From Drancourtella massiliensis (lineage in GTDB: Bacteria > Bacillota > Clostridia > Lachnospirales > Lachnospiraceae): a DNA stretch of 64,000 bases. The notes beneath the pieces are model-generated. The model made no database searches, had not been told where the DNA came from, and saw only the letters and a program-made list of their open reading frames with translations. The translations under genes were made by a program, and so were the position numbers. The stretch lies in assembly GCF_016900655.1 (NCBI RefSeq), contig NZ_JACJKH010000001.1:124001-188000 (forward strand), written 5' to 3'. This document shows positions 34,973 to 43,460 of the stretch, in pieces. Within the stretch, counting starts at the first letter, position 1; each line of letters opens with the position of its first letter.

Positions 34973-35477
34973 ACAGATTATGAAATCCATTTCCATAATA
35001 TACCGGCTGGAAAAGACTATGTAAAGGAATATAGTTCGCAAAAGAACAACATCTAAGACAGAATGAACAACTGCCGGAAGCAGAAGTCAGGGAATGGTCT
35101 GCCTTGTAGTCTCTGCCCTCATGAAAAGAAGACAATCTGGCAAAAACGGAAGAGGAATTCTCCCTTTTCTTGTTCCGGATGGTGAGCTTTCCTGATTTTA
35201 TCTGCGGAGACAGACAAAAATATGTCAAAGACTGGATATTCCGCAAAAATAAAATCCGGTCATTTCAGGCATCTGGAACAATATCCGCTATCTGACAGAG
35301 AACGGTACTGCACTAGCCGCACACTGAAAGATGCTCCCTTTCGGGAAAGTAAGACAGAAGCGGGAAAGTGCCCCGGCCGGCACCGGAAAAACGCATCTTT
35401 TCTGACTTGGAAGAAAACATGACGCTTCCGGGTTTTCCTGAATCTGTATTACTGCTTATGCCATAAAAAAGACAAAA

Positions 35478-35519
35478 GATGTCATTTCCCTTGGTATTCC
35501 TTTATAACATTATGACATC
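35478..35519 (-). terminator. Hairpin followed by T-runs on the - strand
   Basis: GATGTCAT (35519-35512 on the - strand) pairs with ATGACATC (35485-35478) over a 26-nt loop, followed on the - strand by TTTTGTCTTTTTT. It begins within about 10 nt of the start expected from the - strand promoter at 35532-35560, so it would be an early attenuator or the end of a very short RNA. Confidence 0.45.
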
Positions 35520-35531
35520 CCTGTAATGGCT

Positions 35532-35560
35532 ATTTTAGCACAGTTTCCGTGTCGACACAA
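35532..35560 (-). promoter_or_regulatory. Candidate - strand promoter with a palindromic -35 region
   Basis: On the - strand: TTGTGT (35560-35555), 17 bp, TAAAAT (35537-35532). The -35 overlaps the perfect 10-bp palindrome GTGTCGACAC (35549-35558), a possible operator. It is the only convincing - strand promoter I see between the carboxylase cluster and the peptide transporter. Confidence 0.5.
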
Positions 35561-35749
35561 TGAATTTTTTGTAACACAGTCCAAAATTATTAAATTTTCA
35601 TAAAAAAAAGACAGATAAAGAAAGAAACTAAAAATTATATTGGGCCAAGTGTAGAAAAAGCTTGAAATATGCTGAAAAAAACATTAATACGTTAATATGA
35701 TAACACGATATACGAGTGAAAAAATATGTCAAAAATTTCACATAAACTC

Positions 35750-35778
35750 TTGAAAAAGGATATTAGAAAAAGTATAAT
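35750..35778 (+). promoter_or_regulatory. Promoter of the decarboxylase cluster
   Basis: TTGAAA (35750-35755), 17 bp, TATAAT (35773-35778), about 60 nt before ATG 35839. Confidence 0.8.
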
Positions 35779-35838
35779 ATAATTGGCTAAAATTTGGTTT
35801 AACTTTTAGGAATATATCACAAATGGAGGGCTAGGTTT

Positions 35839-37275
35839 ATGAGTAATGAAGCAGCAAAAACGCCGGCAGTTTTCAGGATTTCAGAATTACTGGATGCCGG
35901 TAGCTTTGTTGAGATCGGTGGCGCTGTCACAGCCAGGAACACGGATTTCAACATGCAGGAAAGCAAGGTTCCGGGAGATGGCGTGATCACCGGATATGGA
36001 GTCATTGACGGCAGTCTGGTCTATGTGTACAGCCAGGATGCATCGGTACTCGGCGGAGCAGTCGGAGAGATGCACGCAAAGAAGATTACAGGCCTTTATG
36101 ACATGGCGATGAAAATGGGGGCACCGGTGATCGGCCTGATTGACTGTGCAGGACTCAGGCTTCAGGAAGGAACAGACGCATTGCAGGCGTTTGGCAGTAT
36201 TTATGCGAAACAGGCACTCGCTTCAGGAGTGATCCCGCAGATTACTGCTGTATTTGGTACATGCGGCGGTGGAGCTGCAATCCTTTCCGGACTTTCCGAT
36301 TTCACATTCATGGAAGAAAAAGGAAAGCTTTTTGTTAATTCCCCGAATGCGATCCCGGGCAATCACATTGAAAAATGCGACACGTCCGGTGCGGCGTTTC
36401 AGACAGAGGAGGCCGGTAATGTAGATTTCCTTGGAACAGAAAGTGAAATCCTGTCCGGTATCCGGGAGTTGATCTGTATGCTTCCTGCAAACAATGAGGA
36501 CAACGATTCTTATGAAGAATGCACCGACGACCTGAACCGGTTATGCGCGGGAATTGAAAATGGAGCCGATGACGCTGCCCTCGTGTTATCGATGATCGCT
36601 GATGATCAGAAATTTATAGAAGTAAAGGCAGGGTACGCAAAAGAAATGGTGACCGGTTTTGTCCGGATGAACGGACTGACGGTCGGAGCTGTTGCGAACC
36701 GTTCCAAAGTATACGATGAAGAAGGCAAAGTACAGCAGGAGTTTGACGGCTCTCTTTCTGCAAAAGGATGCCGGAAAGCAGCTGATTTTGTGACATTCTG
36801 CGATGCATTTGAGATTCCGGTTCTGACACTGACAGATGTCAATGGATTCAAGGCATCAAAATGCAGTGAGAAAACACTTGCAAGAGAAGCGGCAAAACTG
36901 GTCTACGCATTTGCGAATGCAACGGTGCCGAAGGTGAATGTTATGACAGGTAAAGCGATTGGAAGCGGTTACCTTGTAATGAACAGCAAGGCACTTGGAG
37001 CTGACATGGTTTATGCATGGCCGGATGCCGAAATCGGAGCAATGGAAGCAGGTCTTGCGGCAAAGATCATGTATCCTGACGTGTCTGCGGATGAGAGAAA
37101 GGAAAAAGAAGATCAGTACCGCAGTATGCAGGAAAGCGCGGCATCTGCGGCGGCAAGAGGATATGTGGATACAGTGATCCGTCCGGAAGATACAAGAAAG
37201 TATGTGATCGGAGCTCTGGAGATGCTGTTCACAAAAAGAGAGGACCGTCCGTCCAAAAAGCACGGAACGGTATAG
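35839..37275 (+). CDS. Acyl-CoA-type carboxyltransferase subunit (MmdA-like)
   Basis: A 478-residue protein with the two crotonase-like halves of biotin-dependent acyl-CoA carboxyltransferases. The N-half has VYVYSQDASVLGGAVGEMHAKKI and FGTCGGGAA; the C-half has LTLTDVNGF and GSGYLVMNSKALGAD. It is shorter and more diverged than MmdA/PccB (about 510). Relatives move CO2 between biotin and methylmalonyl-, glutaconyl- or propionyl-CoA; I cannot assign the substrate. TGGAGGG precedes ATG 35839. It heads a cluster with membrane pump, biotin carrier and a second carboxyltransferase. Confidence 0.85.
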   Translation: MSNEAAKTPAVFRISELLDAGSFVEIGGAVTARNTDFNMQESKVPGDGVITGYGVIDGSLVYVYSQDASVLGGAVGEMHAKKITGLYDMAMKMGAPVIGLIDCAGLRLQEGTDALQAFGSIYAKQALASGVIPQITAVFGTCGGGAAILSGLSDFTFMEEKGKLFVNSPNAIPGNHIEKCDTSGAAFQTEEAGNVDFLGTESEILSGIRELICMLPANNEDNDSYEECTDDLNRLCAGIENGADDAALVLSMIADDQKFIEVKAGYAKEMVTGFVRMNGLTVGAVANRSKVYDEEGKVQQEFDGSLSAKGCRKAADFVTFCDAFEIPVLTLTDVNGFKASKCSEKTLAREAAKLVYAFANATVPKVNVMTGKAIGSGYLVMNSKALGADMVYAWPDAEIGAMEAGLAAKIMYPDVSADERKEKEDQYRSMQESAASAAARGYVDTVIRPEDTRKYVIGALEMLFTKREDRPSKKHGTV

Positions 37276-37289
37276 AGAGGTGAGACGAG

Positions 37290-38051
37290 TTGAAGAAAAG
37301 AATTAGTTTATTTGCAGTCATCCTTGCCCTCGTATTTACTCTTTCCGGATGCAGCAGCAGTTCTGATGCAAATTATGATGAAGATACAATGATCGAGCAG
37401 GCGGATGCGCTGATCTCAAGTTTCAGCCAGATGTCTACGGAAGAACTGGATGCATTTAAGGATGTAAGTGAACTGCAGTTGAATCTGACACTGCTTCAGT
37501 CAGGATTTAATGTGCAGGCGTCCAATTTTACCACGATGATTGATGCGTGGGAAGCTGGAATTGAAGAGTGTGGTGATTATATCAGCCACGGAGATTTCAC
37601 TGTGGAGCAGAGCTCGGACAGCATCATGCTGACAACAGATGCCGAGTACGAAGACAGAGATGCTGAGATTACGATTGAGTTTAACGAAAAATCGGAGATG
37701 GAGAGTTTTACGGCGGCAGCCAAATATTCAACCGGAGAAATTCTTCAGAAGGCCGGCCTGAATACAGTCCTTGGAATGGGAACTGTGTTTGTCGTACTGA
37801 TTTTCATTTCCTTTATCATTTCCCTGTTCGGCCTGATCGGGAAAACACAGCAGAAAAAGACAGAGCCGAAACAGACAGAAGCAGCACCTGCTGCTGTTGA
37901 AGAAGAGACTGTCCAGGAAGAGGATCTGACGGATGATCTGGAGCTGGTTGCAGTCATCAGTGCGGCAATCGCGGCAAGTGAGGGGACTTCTACAGACGGA
38001 TTTGTAGTACGTTCCATTAAAAAAAGAAGAAAGAACAGTCAGTGGAAATAG
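37290..38051 (+). CDS. OadG-like gamma subunit with N-terminal lipoprotein part
   Basis: A 253-residue protein. It starts with a lipoprotein signal (lipobox LSGC at about residues 18-21), followed by a soluble domain of roughly 140 residues, then one membrane helix (about 166-188, VFVVLIFISFIISLFGLIG) and an acidic cytoplasmic tail. Its helix, tail and position match the OadG/MmdD subunit of sodium-pumping decarboxylases, which is normally under 130 residues and begins directly with the helix. The start is TTG 37290 with AGAGGTGA upstream. The extra extracellular domain is the odd feature. Confidence 0.75.
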   Translation: MKKRISLFAVILALVFTLSGCSSSSDANYDEDTMIEQADALISSFSQMSTEELDAFKDVSELQLNLTLLQSGFNVQASNFTTMIDAWEAGIEECGDYISHGDFTVEQSSDSIMLTTDAEYEDRDAEITIEFNEKSEMESFTAAAKYSTGEILQKAGLNTVLGMGTVFVVLIFISFIISLFGLIGKTQQKKTEPKQTEAAPAAVEEETVQEEDLTDDLELVAVISAAIAASEGTSTDGFVVRSIKKRRKNSQWK

Positions 38052-38063
38052 GAGGAAGCAATC

Positions 38064-38432
38064 ATGAAAAGTTATACAATTACAGTAAATGGAAACGTAT
38101 ATGACGTTACAGTAGAAGAGAAGAATGAAGCAGGAGCGGCATCTGCGCCGGCAGCGGCACCAAAGGCAGCACCGAAAGCACCAAAGGCACCGGCTCCGAA
38201 AAAAACGCAGGGTGCAGGCAGCATCCGTGTGGAAGCAGGGGCGGCCGGAAAAGTATTCAAAATCGAAGCTTCTGTAGGTCAGAAAGTAAAAAGAGGAGAG
38301 CCGGTTGTCATCATTGAGGCGATGAAGATGGAGATCCCTGTTGTTGCTCCGGAAGACGGAACAGTGGCAAGTATCGAACTTGCAGTAGGAGATGCATGTG
38401 AAGCGGGAACCTTGCTTGCAACATTAAATTAA
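38064..38432 (+). CDS. Biotin carrier protein of a decarboxylase/transcarboxylase
   Basis: A 122-residue biotinyl protein. A short N-terminal strand domain (1-20) is followed by an Ala/Pro/Lys-rich flexible linker (about 25-50) and a biotinyl domain with EAMKM, where Lys88 carries biotin. This form (MmdC/1.3S-like) shuttles carboxyl groups between the two carboxyltransferases and the membrane pump. GGAGGAAG precedes ATG 38064. It lies 12 nt after the gamma subunit. Confidence 0.94.
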   Translation: MKSYTITVNGNVYDVTVEEKNEAGAASAPAAAPKAAPKAPKAPAPKKTQGAGSIRVEAGAAGKVFKIEASVGQKVKRGEPVVIIEAMKMEIPVVAPEDGTVASIELAVGDACEAGTLLATLN

Positions 38433-38459
38433 TGACAACTGACAATTGGAGGTTAGAAC

Positions 38460-39611
38460 ATGAGCTATATAGTTGAGACGTTAGGGCGTCTTGTAGAGCA
38501 GACGGCATTTCTGAACCTGACGGTTGGCAACCTGATCATGATTGCAGTTGCATGCTTGTTTCTGTATCTTGCGATCAACAGAGGGTTTGAACCGCTTCTT
38601 CTCGTCCCGATTGCTTTTGGGATGCTCCTTGTAAATATCTATCCGGACATTATGCTGTCTTTTGAAGATTCGGATAATGGAACCGGTGGACTTTTGTATT
38701 ATTTCTATAAACTGGACGAGTGGTCTATTCTGCCGTCGCTGATTTTCATGGGTGTCGGAGCAATGACAGACTTCCGCCCGCTGATTGCGAACCCGAAAAG
38801 CTTCCTTCTGGGAGCAGCTGCACAGTTTGGTATTTTTGCAGCATACCTCGGAGCAATGGCAATGGGATTTTCTGACAAAGCAGCGGCAGCAATCGCCATC
38901 ATCGGCGGAGCGGACGGACCGACATCGATTTTCCTCTGCGGAAAGCTTCAGCAGACCGCACTTCTTGGACCGATTGCGGTAGCGGCATATTCCTACATGG
39001 CACTGGTACCGATTATCCAGCCGCCGATCATGAAGCTTCTGACAACGGAAAAAGAACGTAAGGTCAAGATGGAACAGCTCCGGCCGGTATCCAAGCTGGA
39101 AGCGATCCTCTTCCCGATCATCGTTACCATTGTTGTCTGCCTGATTCTTCCGACGACAGCACCGCTTGTCGGAATGCTGATGCTTGGAAACCTCTTCCGT
39201 GAATCCGGAGTGGTACGCCAGCTGACAGAAACCGCGTCCAACGCGTTGATGTATATCGTTGTCATCCTGCTTGGTACTTCCGTAGGAGCAACGACAAGCG
39301 CGGAAGCGTTTTTGAATCTGGATACGATCAAGATCGTCATCCTGGGACTGATCGCATTCGCGTTCGGTACCGCGGCAGGTGTTCTTCTTGGCAAAGTCAT
39401 GTGCTATGTAACCGGAGGCAAGGTCAATCCGCTGATCGGGTCCGCAGGAGTATCTGCAGTGCCGATGGCAGCCAGAGTATCACAGAAAGTCGGTGCTGAG
39501 GCAGATCCGACAAACTTCCTTCTGATGCATGCAATGGGGCCAAACGTAGCCGGCGTTATCGGAACGGCAGTCGTGGCAGGAACATTTATGGCGATATTCG
39601 GAGTGAAATAA
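38460..39611 (+). CDS. oadB: Sodium-translocating decarboxylase beta subunit
   Basis: A 383-residue membrane protein with about 9-11 helices. [13 protein letters not shown] is the hallmark of OadB/MmdB/GcdB, where the Asp takes part in carboxybiotin decarboxylation and sodium transport. Other conserved stretches are [16 protein letters not shown] and [20 protein letters not shown]. The length is typical. TTGGAGG precedes the ATG. It couples decarboxylation to outward sodium pumping across the cytoplasmic membrane. Confidence 0.95.
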   Translation: MSYIVETLGRLVEQTAFLNLTVGNLIMIAVACLFLYLAINRGFEPLLLVPIAFGMLLVNIYPDIMLSFEDSDNGTGGLLYYFYKLDEWSILPSLIFMGVGAMTDFRPLIANPKSFLLGAAAQFGIFAAYLGAMAMGFSDKAAAAIAIIGGADGPTSIFLCGKLQQTALLGPIAVAAYSYMALVPIIQPPIMKLLTTEKERKVKMEQLRPVSKLEAILFPIIVTIVVCLILPTTAPLVGMLMLGNLFRESGVVRQLTETASNALMYIVVILLGTSVGATTSAEAFLNLDTIKIVILGLIAFAFGTAAGVLLGKVMCYVTGGKVNPLIGSAGVSAVPMAARVSQKVGAEADPTNFLLMHAMGPNVAGVIGTAVVAGTFMAIFGVK

Positions 39612-39630
39612 GTTCGAGGAGGAGATTGAA

Positions 39631-41043
39631 ATGGCAGAGAAAAAACCAATTAAAATAACAGAGACGATTCTGCGTGATGCACATCAGTCCCTGATCGCAA
39701 CAAGAATGACGACCGAGCAGATGATGCCGATCGTAGAAAAACTTGACAAAGTCGGATATCATTCCGTGGAATGCTGGGGAGGAGCAACCTTTGACGCTTC
39801 TTTACGTTTCCTGAAAGAAGATCCATGGGACAGACTCCGTAAATTCCGTGACGGTTTTAAAAACACAAAGCTGCAGATGCTGTTCCGCGGACAGAACATC
39901 CTCGGATACCGTCCTTACGGCGATGATGTAGTAGAGTACTTTGTGCAGAAATCCGTTGCAAACGGAATTGATATCATCCGCATTTTCGACTGTCTGAACG
40001 ACCTTCGGAATCTTCAGACCGCAGTCATGGCGGCAAACAAAGAAAAAGCCCATGCACAGGTGGCCCTCTCCTACACAATCGGAGACGCCTACACTCTGGA
40101 ATACTGGGTACAGAAAGCAAAAGAAATCGAGGAGATGGGTGCGGATTCCATCTGCATCAAAGATATGGCAGGCCTCCTGCTTCCTTATAAAGCAACCGAA
40201 CTTGTAACCGCTTTAAAAGAAACAACAAACCTTCCGATCCAGCTCCACACCCACTATACATCCGGAGTCGCATCCATGACCTACTTAAAAGCAGTGGAAG
40301 CAGGTGTAGATGTGATCGATACGGCAATGTCACCATTTGCGCTCGGAACATCCCAGCCGGCAACCGAAGTCATGGTAGAAACATTCAAAGGCACACCGTA
40401 CGACACCGGATTTGACCAGCAGCTGTTGTCCGAGATCGCAGATTACTTCCGCCCGATCCGTGATGAAGCACTGGAAAGCGGACTCTTAAATCCGAAGAAT
40501 CTGGGAGTTAATATCAAAACACTCCTCTATCAGGTACCGGGAGGCATGCTCTCCAACCTGACCTCCCAGTTGAAAGAACAGGGAGCGGAGGACAAATATT
40601 ATGAAGTGCTTGAAGAAGTACCAAGAGTCAGAAAGGACCTCGGAGAACCGCCGCTTGTCACACCGTCCTCCCAGATCGTAGGAACACAGGCTGTCTTCAA
40701 CGTTTTGATGGGAGAACGCTACAAAATGGCAACCAAAGAAACAAAAGATATCCTGAAAGGCAAATACGGCGCAACCGTCTGCCCGTTCAACGAAGACGTC
40801 AAGAAAAAATGCCTCGGCGACGAAATCGATGACTGCATCACCTGCCGCCCGGCAGATCTTATCCCGGACGAACTGGAAACACTCGAAAACGAGATGAAAC
40901 AGTGGAAACAGCAGGACGAAGATGTACTGACCTATGCCCTCTTCCCGCAGGTTGCAATCGACTTTTTCAAATACCGTCAGGCACAGCAGACAAAAGTAGA
41001 CGAGACAATTGCAGACACAAAAAACGGAAGTTATCCTGTTTAA
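39631..41043 (+). CDS. Oxaloacetate decarboxylase alpha / pyruvate carboxylase B-type carboxyltransferase
   Basis: A 470-residue keto-acid carboxyltransferase (HMGL-like barrel plus conserved carboxylase domain). TETILRDAHQSLIATRM, FDCLNDLRNL, KDMAGLL and the metal-binding HTHYTSG are clear. It lacks the C-terminal biotin domain of long OadA, so it must use the separate carrier at 38064, like the 5S subunit of propionibacterial transcarboxylase. GAGGAGG precedes the ATG. The 3' end is C/A-rich (67 G, 78 C in 40741-41040) and ends next to palindrome copy 5. Confidence 0.92.
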   Translation: MAEKKPIKITETILRDAHQSLIATRMTTEQMMPIVEKLDKVGYHSVECWGGATFDASLRFLKEDPWDRLRKFRDGFKNTKLQMLFRGQNILGYRPYGDDVVEYFVQKSVANGIDIIRIFDCLNDLRNLQTAVMAANKEKAHAQVALSYTIGDAYTLEYWVQKAKEIEEMGADSICIKDMAGLLLPYKATELVTALKETTNLPIQLHTHYTSGVASMTYLKAVEAGVDVIDTAMSPFALGTSQPATEVMVETFKGTPYDTGFDQQLLSEIADYFRPIRDEALESGLLNPKNLGVNIKTLLYQVPGGMLSNLTSQLKEQGAEDKYYEVLEEVPRVRKDLGEPPLVTPSSQIVGTQAVFNVLMGERYKMATKETKDILKGKYGATVCPFNEDVKKKCLGDEIDDCITCRPADLIPDELETLENEMKQWKQQDEDVLTYALFPQVAIDFFKYRQAQQTKVDETIADTKNGSYPV

Positions 41044-41083
41044 ACGTACAACTTCTAAATAAAAAGCAATACAGATTTTTCTA

Positions 41084-41121
41084 TTGGGGACGTGTTCCGA
41101 TTCATCGGAACACGTCCCCAA
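41084..41121. repeat. REP-like palindrome, copy 5
   Basis: Perfect 17-bp arms (41084-41100 and 41105-41121) around a TTCA loop. It lies 40 nt after the stop of the last decarboxylase gene and about 55 nt before the promoter of the RpiR gene. Confidence 0.93.
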
Positions 41122-41176
41122 AATTTAATAAATGCTTAAATCTTTGTCCTCTTTCTTGTCGACTCTTGTGAAATGC

Positions 41177-41205
41177 TTGTAATTAAGGTGAAAAAGGAGT
41201 ATACT
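41177..41205 (+). promoter_or_regulatory. Promoter of the RpiR gene
   Basis: TTGTAA (41177-41182), 17 bp, TATACT (41200-41205), 35 nt before ATG 41241. Confidence 0.7.
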
Positions 41206-41240
41206 TAATTAGCTATTATGGACTTTTGGAGGAGTTAGTC

Positions 41241-42194
41241 ATGACCGGCAAAAATGAGTTGCTTGAAAGAATTGAGGAGCGGTATGACGGGATGAGCAAG
41301 AGCCAGAAGAAACTGGCGGACTATATACGGTCTTCTTATGAGAAGGCTGTTTTCATGACTGCGGCCAGACTGGGTGATGTGGTCGGTGTCAGTGAGTCTA
41401 CAGTTGTACGTTTTGCGTCCGGTCTTGGGTACAAGGGCTATCCGCAGTTTCAGAAAGCGCTTGAGGAGCTTGTGAGCAACCGTCTGAATTTTATTCAGAG
41501 GATGGAGGTTACTTACGGACGGATCAGCCAGTCTGAGATTCTGATGAGTGTGCTCCAGTCGGATATAGAGAAGATTAAGCTGACGATGGAGCATATTGAT
41601 CAGAATGCCTTTGAGACGGCGGTCGATACGATTTTAAATGCCAGGAAAATCTACATTGTGGGCATACGAAGCTGTGCCACACTTGCAAATTTTCTTGGCT
41701 TTTATCTGAATCTGATCCGGGACAATGTGGTCAGTGTGGACACGAACAGTTCCAGTGAGATTTTTGAGCAGATTATCCGGATTACGGAGGAGGATGTGAT
41801 CATCGGTATCAGCTTTCCGAGATACTCCATGAGAACGTTAAAGGCTCTGGAATTTGCGAACAACCGGGGAGCAAAGATCATCACACTGACGGACAGCGTT
41901 CACTCACCGATGAATCTTTATTCGTCCTGCAGTCTGATCGCGCGCAGCGATATGGCTTCGATTGTGGATTCGCTTGTGGCGCCGCTGAGTGTGATTAATG
42001 CGCTTGTGGTTGCACTCTGCATGAAAAAGCAGGACGAGGTTGTGGACACGCTGGGGACACTGGAACAGATCTGGGATGAGTATCAGGTTTACTCAAGCGA
42101 TGAACTGCATCCGGTCAGGGATAAAATACCACTTCATTTTCCGGACCAGAAGAAAGTGAATGATCAGAGGAGAACGGAATGGGAAAAACAGTAG
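41241..42194 (+). CDS. RpiR/MurR family transcriptional regulator
   Basis: A 317-residue regulator with an N-terminal helix-turn-helix (about 10-80, with AARLGDVVGVSESTVVRFASGLGYKGYPQF) and a C-terminal SIS sugar-phosphate-binding domain (about 125-260). Such proteins usually control sugar or amino-sugar catabolism. ATG 41241 follows GGAGGAG; the in-frame TTG at 41226 overlaps that site. The 5' part is very G-rich (78 G, 41 C in 41221-41460). The target is not evident from its neighbours. Confidence 0.92.
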   Translation: MTGKNELLERIEERYDGMSKSQKKLADYIRSSYEKAVFMTAARLGDVVGVSESTVVRFASGLGYKGYPQFQKALEELVSNRLNFIQRMEVTYGRISQSEILMSVLQSDIEKIKLTMEHIDQNAFETAVDTILNARKIYIVGIRSCATLANFLGFYLNLIRDNVVSVDTNSSSEIFEQIIRITEEDVIIGISFPRYSMRTLKALEFANNRGAKIITLTDSVHSPMNLYSSCSLIARSDMASIVDSLVAPLSVINALVVALCMKKQDEVVDTLGTLEQIWDEYQVYSSDELHPVRDKIPLHFPDQKKVNDQRRTEWEKQ

Positions 42195-43414
42195 TAATCG
42201 GAGGAGGCGCGGCAGGAATGATGGCCGCCATCTTCGCAGCAAGAAATGGAAACCAGGTAGAATTATTTGAGAAAAATGAAAAACTGGGTAAAAAGATCTA
42301 TATTACCGGAAAGGGAAGGTGCAATCTGACAAATTCCTGTGATATGGAAGAACTTCTGGATTCTGTGGTTACAAATAAAAAGTTCCTTTACAGCAGTTTT
42401 TACGGATTTACAAACGAAGAGACCATGGAGTTTTTCAGCGAAATCGGACTGAAGATGAAAACAGAGCGGGGAAACAGGGTGTTTCCGGAGTCCGATCATT
42501 CTTCTGATGTCATCCGTGTACTGGGAGATGAATTGAAACGCCAGGGAGTTCAGGTACACTTAAACACGAAAGTACAGCAGATCGGAACAAAAGACGGGGC
42601 GTTTGCCTGCCTGTACCTTGCGGACGGGACGGAAGTACAGGCAGATACATGTATTATCGCCACAGGAGGAAACTCCTACCAGACGACAGGGTCAACAGGA
42701 GACGGTTACCGGTTTGCAAAAACCCTTGGACATACCGTAACCAGCATCCGTCCGGCGCTGGTGCCGATGGAGACGAAGGAAGCTTTTGTAAAAGATCTTC
42801 AGGGCCTTTCTCTTAAGAATACGGCAATTACCATCTTGGACGGGTCGAAAGTCCTTTACGAAGATTTTGGTGAAATGCTTTTTACGCACTATGGAGTGAG
42901 CGGGCCGATGATATTAAGCGCCAGCTCTTTTGTCGGAAAAATTCTGGAGGAAAGACCGCTGAGACTCCGGATTGATTTGAAGCCGGCGCTTTCCTTTGAA
43001 CAGCTGGATGCGAGACTTCTGCGGGATTTCGAGGAGAATAAGAACAAGCAGTTTAAAAACGCACTTGCCAGGCTTCTCCCGGCCAAGATGATTCCGGTGG
43101 CTGTTGAGCAGAGCCGGATTCATCCGGAAAAGAAGATCCACGAAATCACCAGAGAAGAGAGGCTTGCTTTCGCGGCATTGCTAAAAGGTCTGGAGCTGAC
43201 CATTACCGGGCTTCGGGATTTCAATGAAGCCATTATTACACAGGGAGGCGTCAATGTCAGGGAGATCAACCCGGCGACGATGGAATCCAGACTGGTAAAA
43301 CATGTCCATTTTGCGGGAGAGGTTCTGGATCTGGATGCTGTGACAGGCGGATTCAATCTTCAGATTGCATGGTCTACCGGAAATGCGGCGGGTTCCTGTG
43401 CTTCTGAGGAATAA
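42179..43414 (+). CDS. FAD-dependent oxidoreductase of the HI0933/BaiN family
   Basis: A 411-residue flavoprotein. The N-terminal dinucleotide-binding motif GGGAAGMMAAIFAA, GKKIYITGKGRCNLTN (about 38-53) and the C-terminal FAGEVLDLDAVTGGFNLQ are family signatures. Characterised relatives include BaiN, linked to bile-acid reduction, but the family is broad and present in most bacteria, so substrate is unknown. The ATG overlaps the RpiR gene end by 16 nt. Confidence 0.9.
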   Translation: MGKTVVIGGGAAGMMAAIFAARNGNQVELFEKNEKLGKKIYITGKGRCNLTNSCDMEELLDSVVTNKKFLYSSFYGFTNEETMEFFSEIGLKMKTERGNRVFPESDHSSDVIRVLGDELKRQGVQVHLNTKVQQIGTKDGAFACLYLADGTEVQADTCIIATGGNSYQTTGSTGDGYRFAKTLGHTVTSIRPALVPMETKEAFVKDLQGLSLKNTAITILDGSKVLYEDFGEMLFTHYGVSGPMILSASSFVGKILEERPLRLRIDLKPALSFEQLDARLLRDFEENKNKQFKNALARLLPAKMIPVAVEQSRIHPEKKIHEITREERLAFAALLKGLELTITGLRDFNEAIITQGGVNVREINPATMESRLVKHVHFAGEVLDLDAVTGGFNLQIAWSTGNAAGSCASEE

Positions 43415-43460
43415 GGCACAGTCAGACTGAGAATAAATACAGTATCGGAGGATGAAAATA

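Larger units (their letters stand above)
34772..35838. other. 1.07-kb region without a recognisable gene
   Basis: No reading frame here resembles a protein I know. The part from about 34870 to 35450 has a composition near that of genes, while 35450-35838 is AT-rich. It contains, on the - strand, a promoter-like pair (35532-35560), a hairpin followed by T-runs (35478-35519) and a GGCC/GGCC hairpin with outer AAAAG/CTTTT pairing (34944-34972). Another stem GTGCC/GGCAC is at 35369-35383. It could be a long leader of the transporter gene or an unrecognised structured RNA. Confidence 0.5.

Noticed and set aside
34971-35422. Short open frames in the 1-kb gap (91 codons on -, 66 codons on +)
   Set aside because: Low-complexity, no ribosome site, no resemblance to known proteins.
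9126-41121. CRISPR-like repeats
   Set aside because: The five repeats are palindromic, separated by 0.9-20 kb and not regularly spaced; no cas genes are seen.
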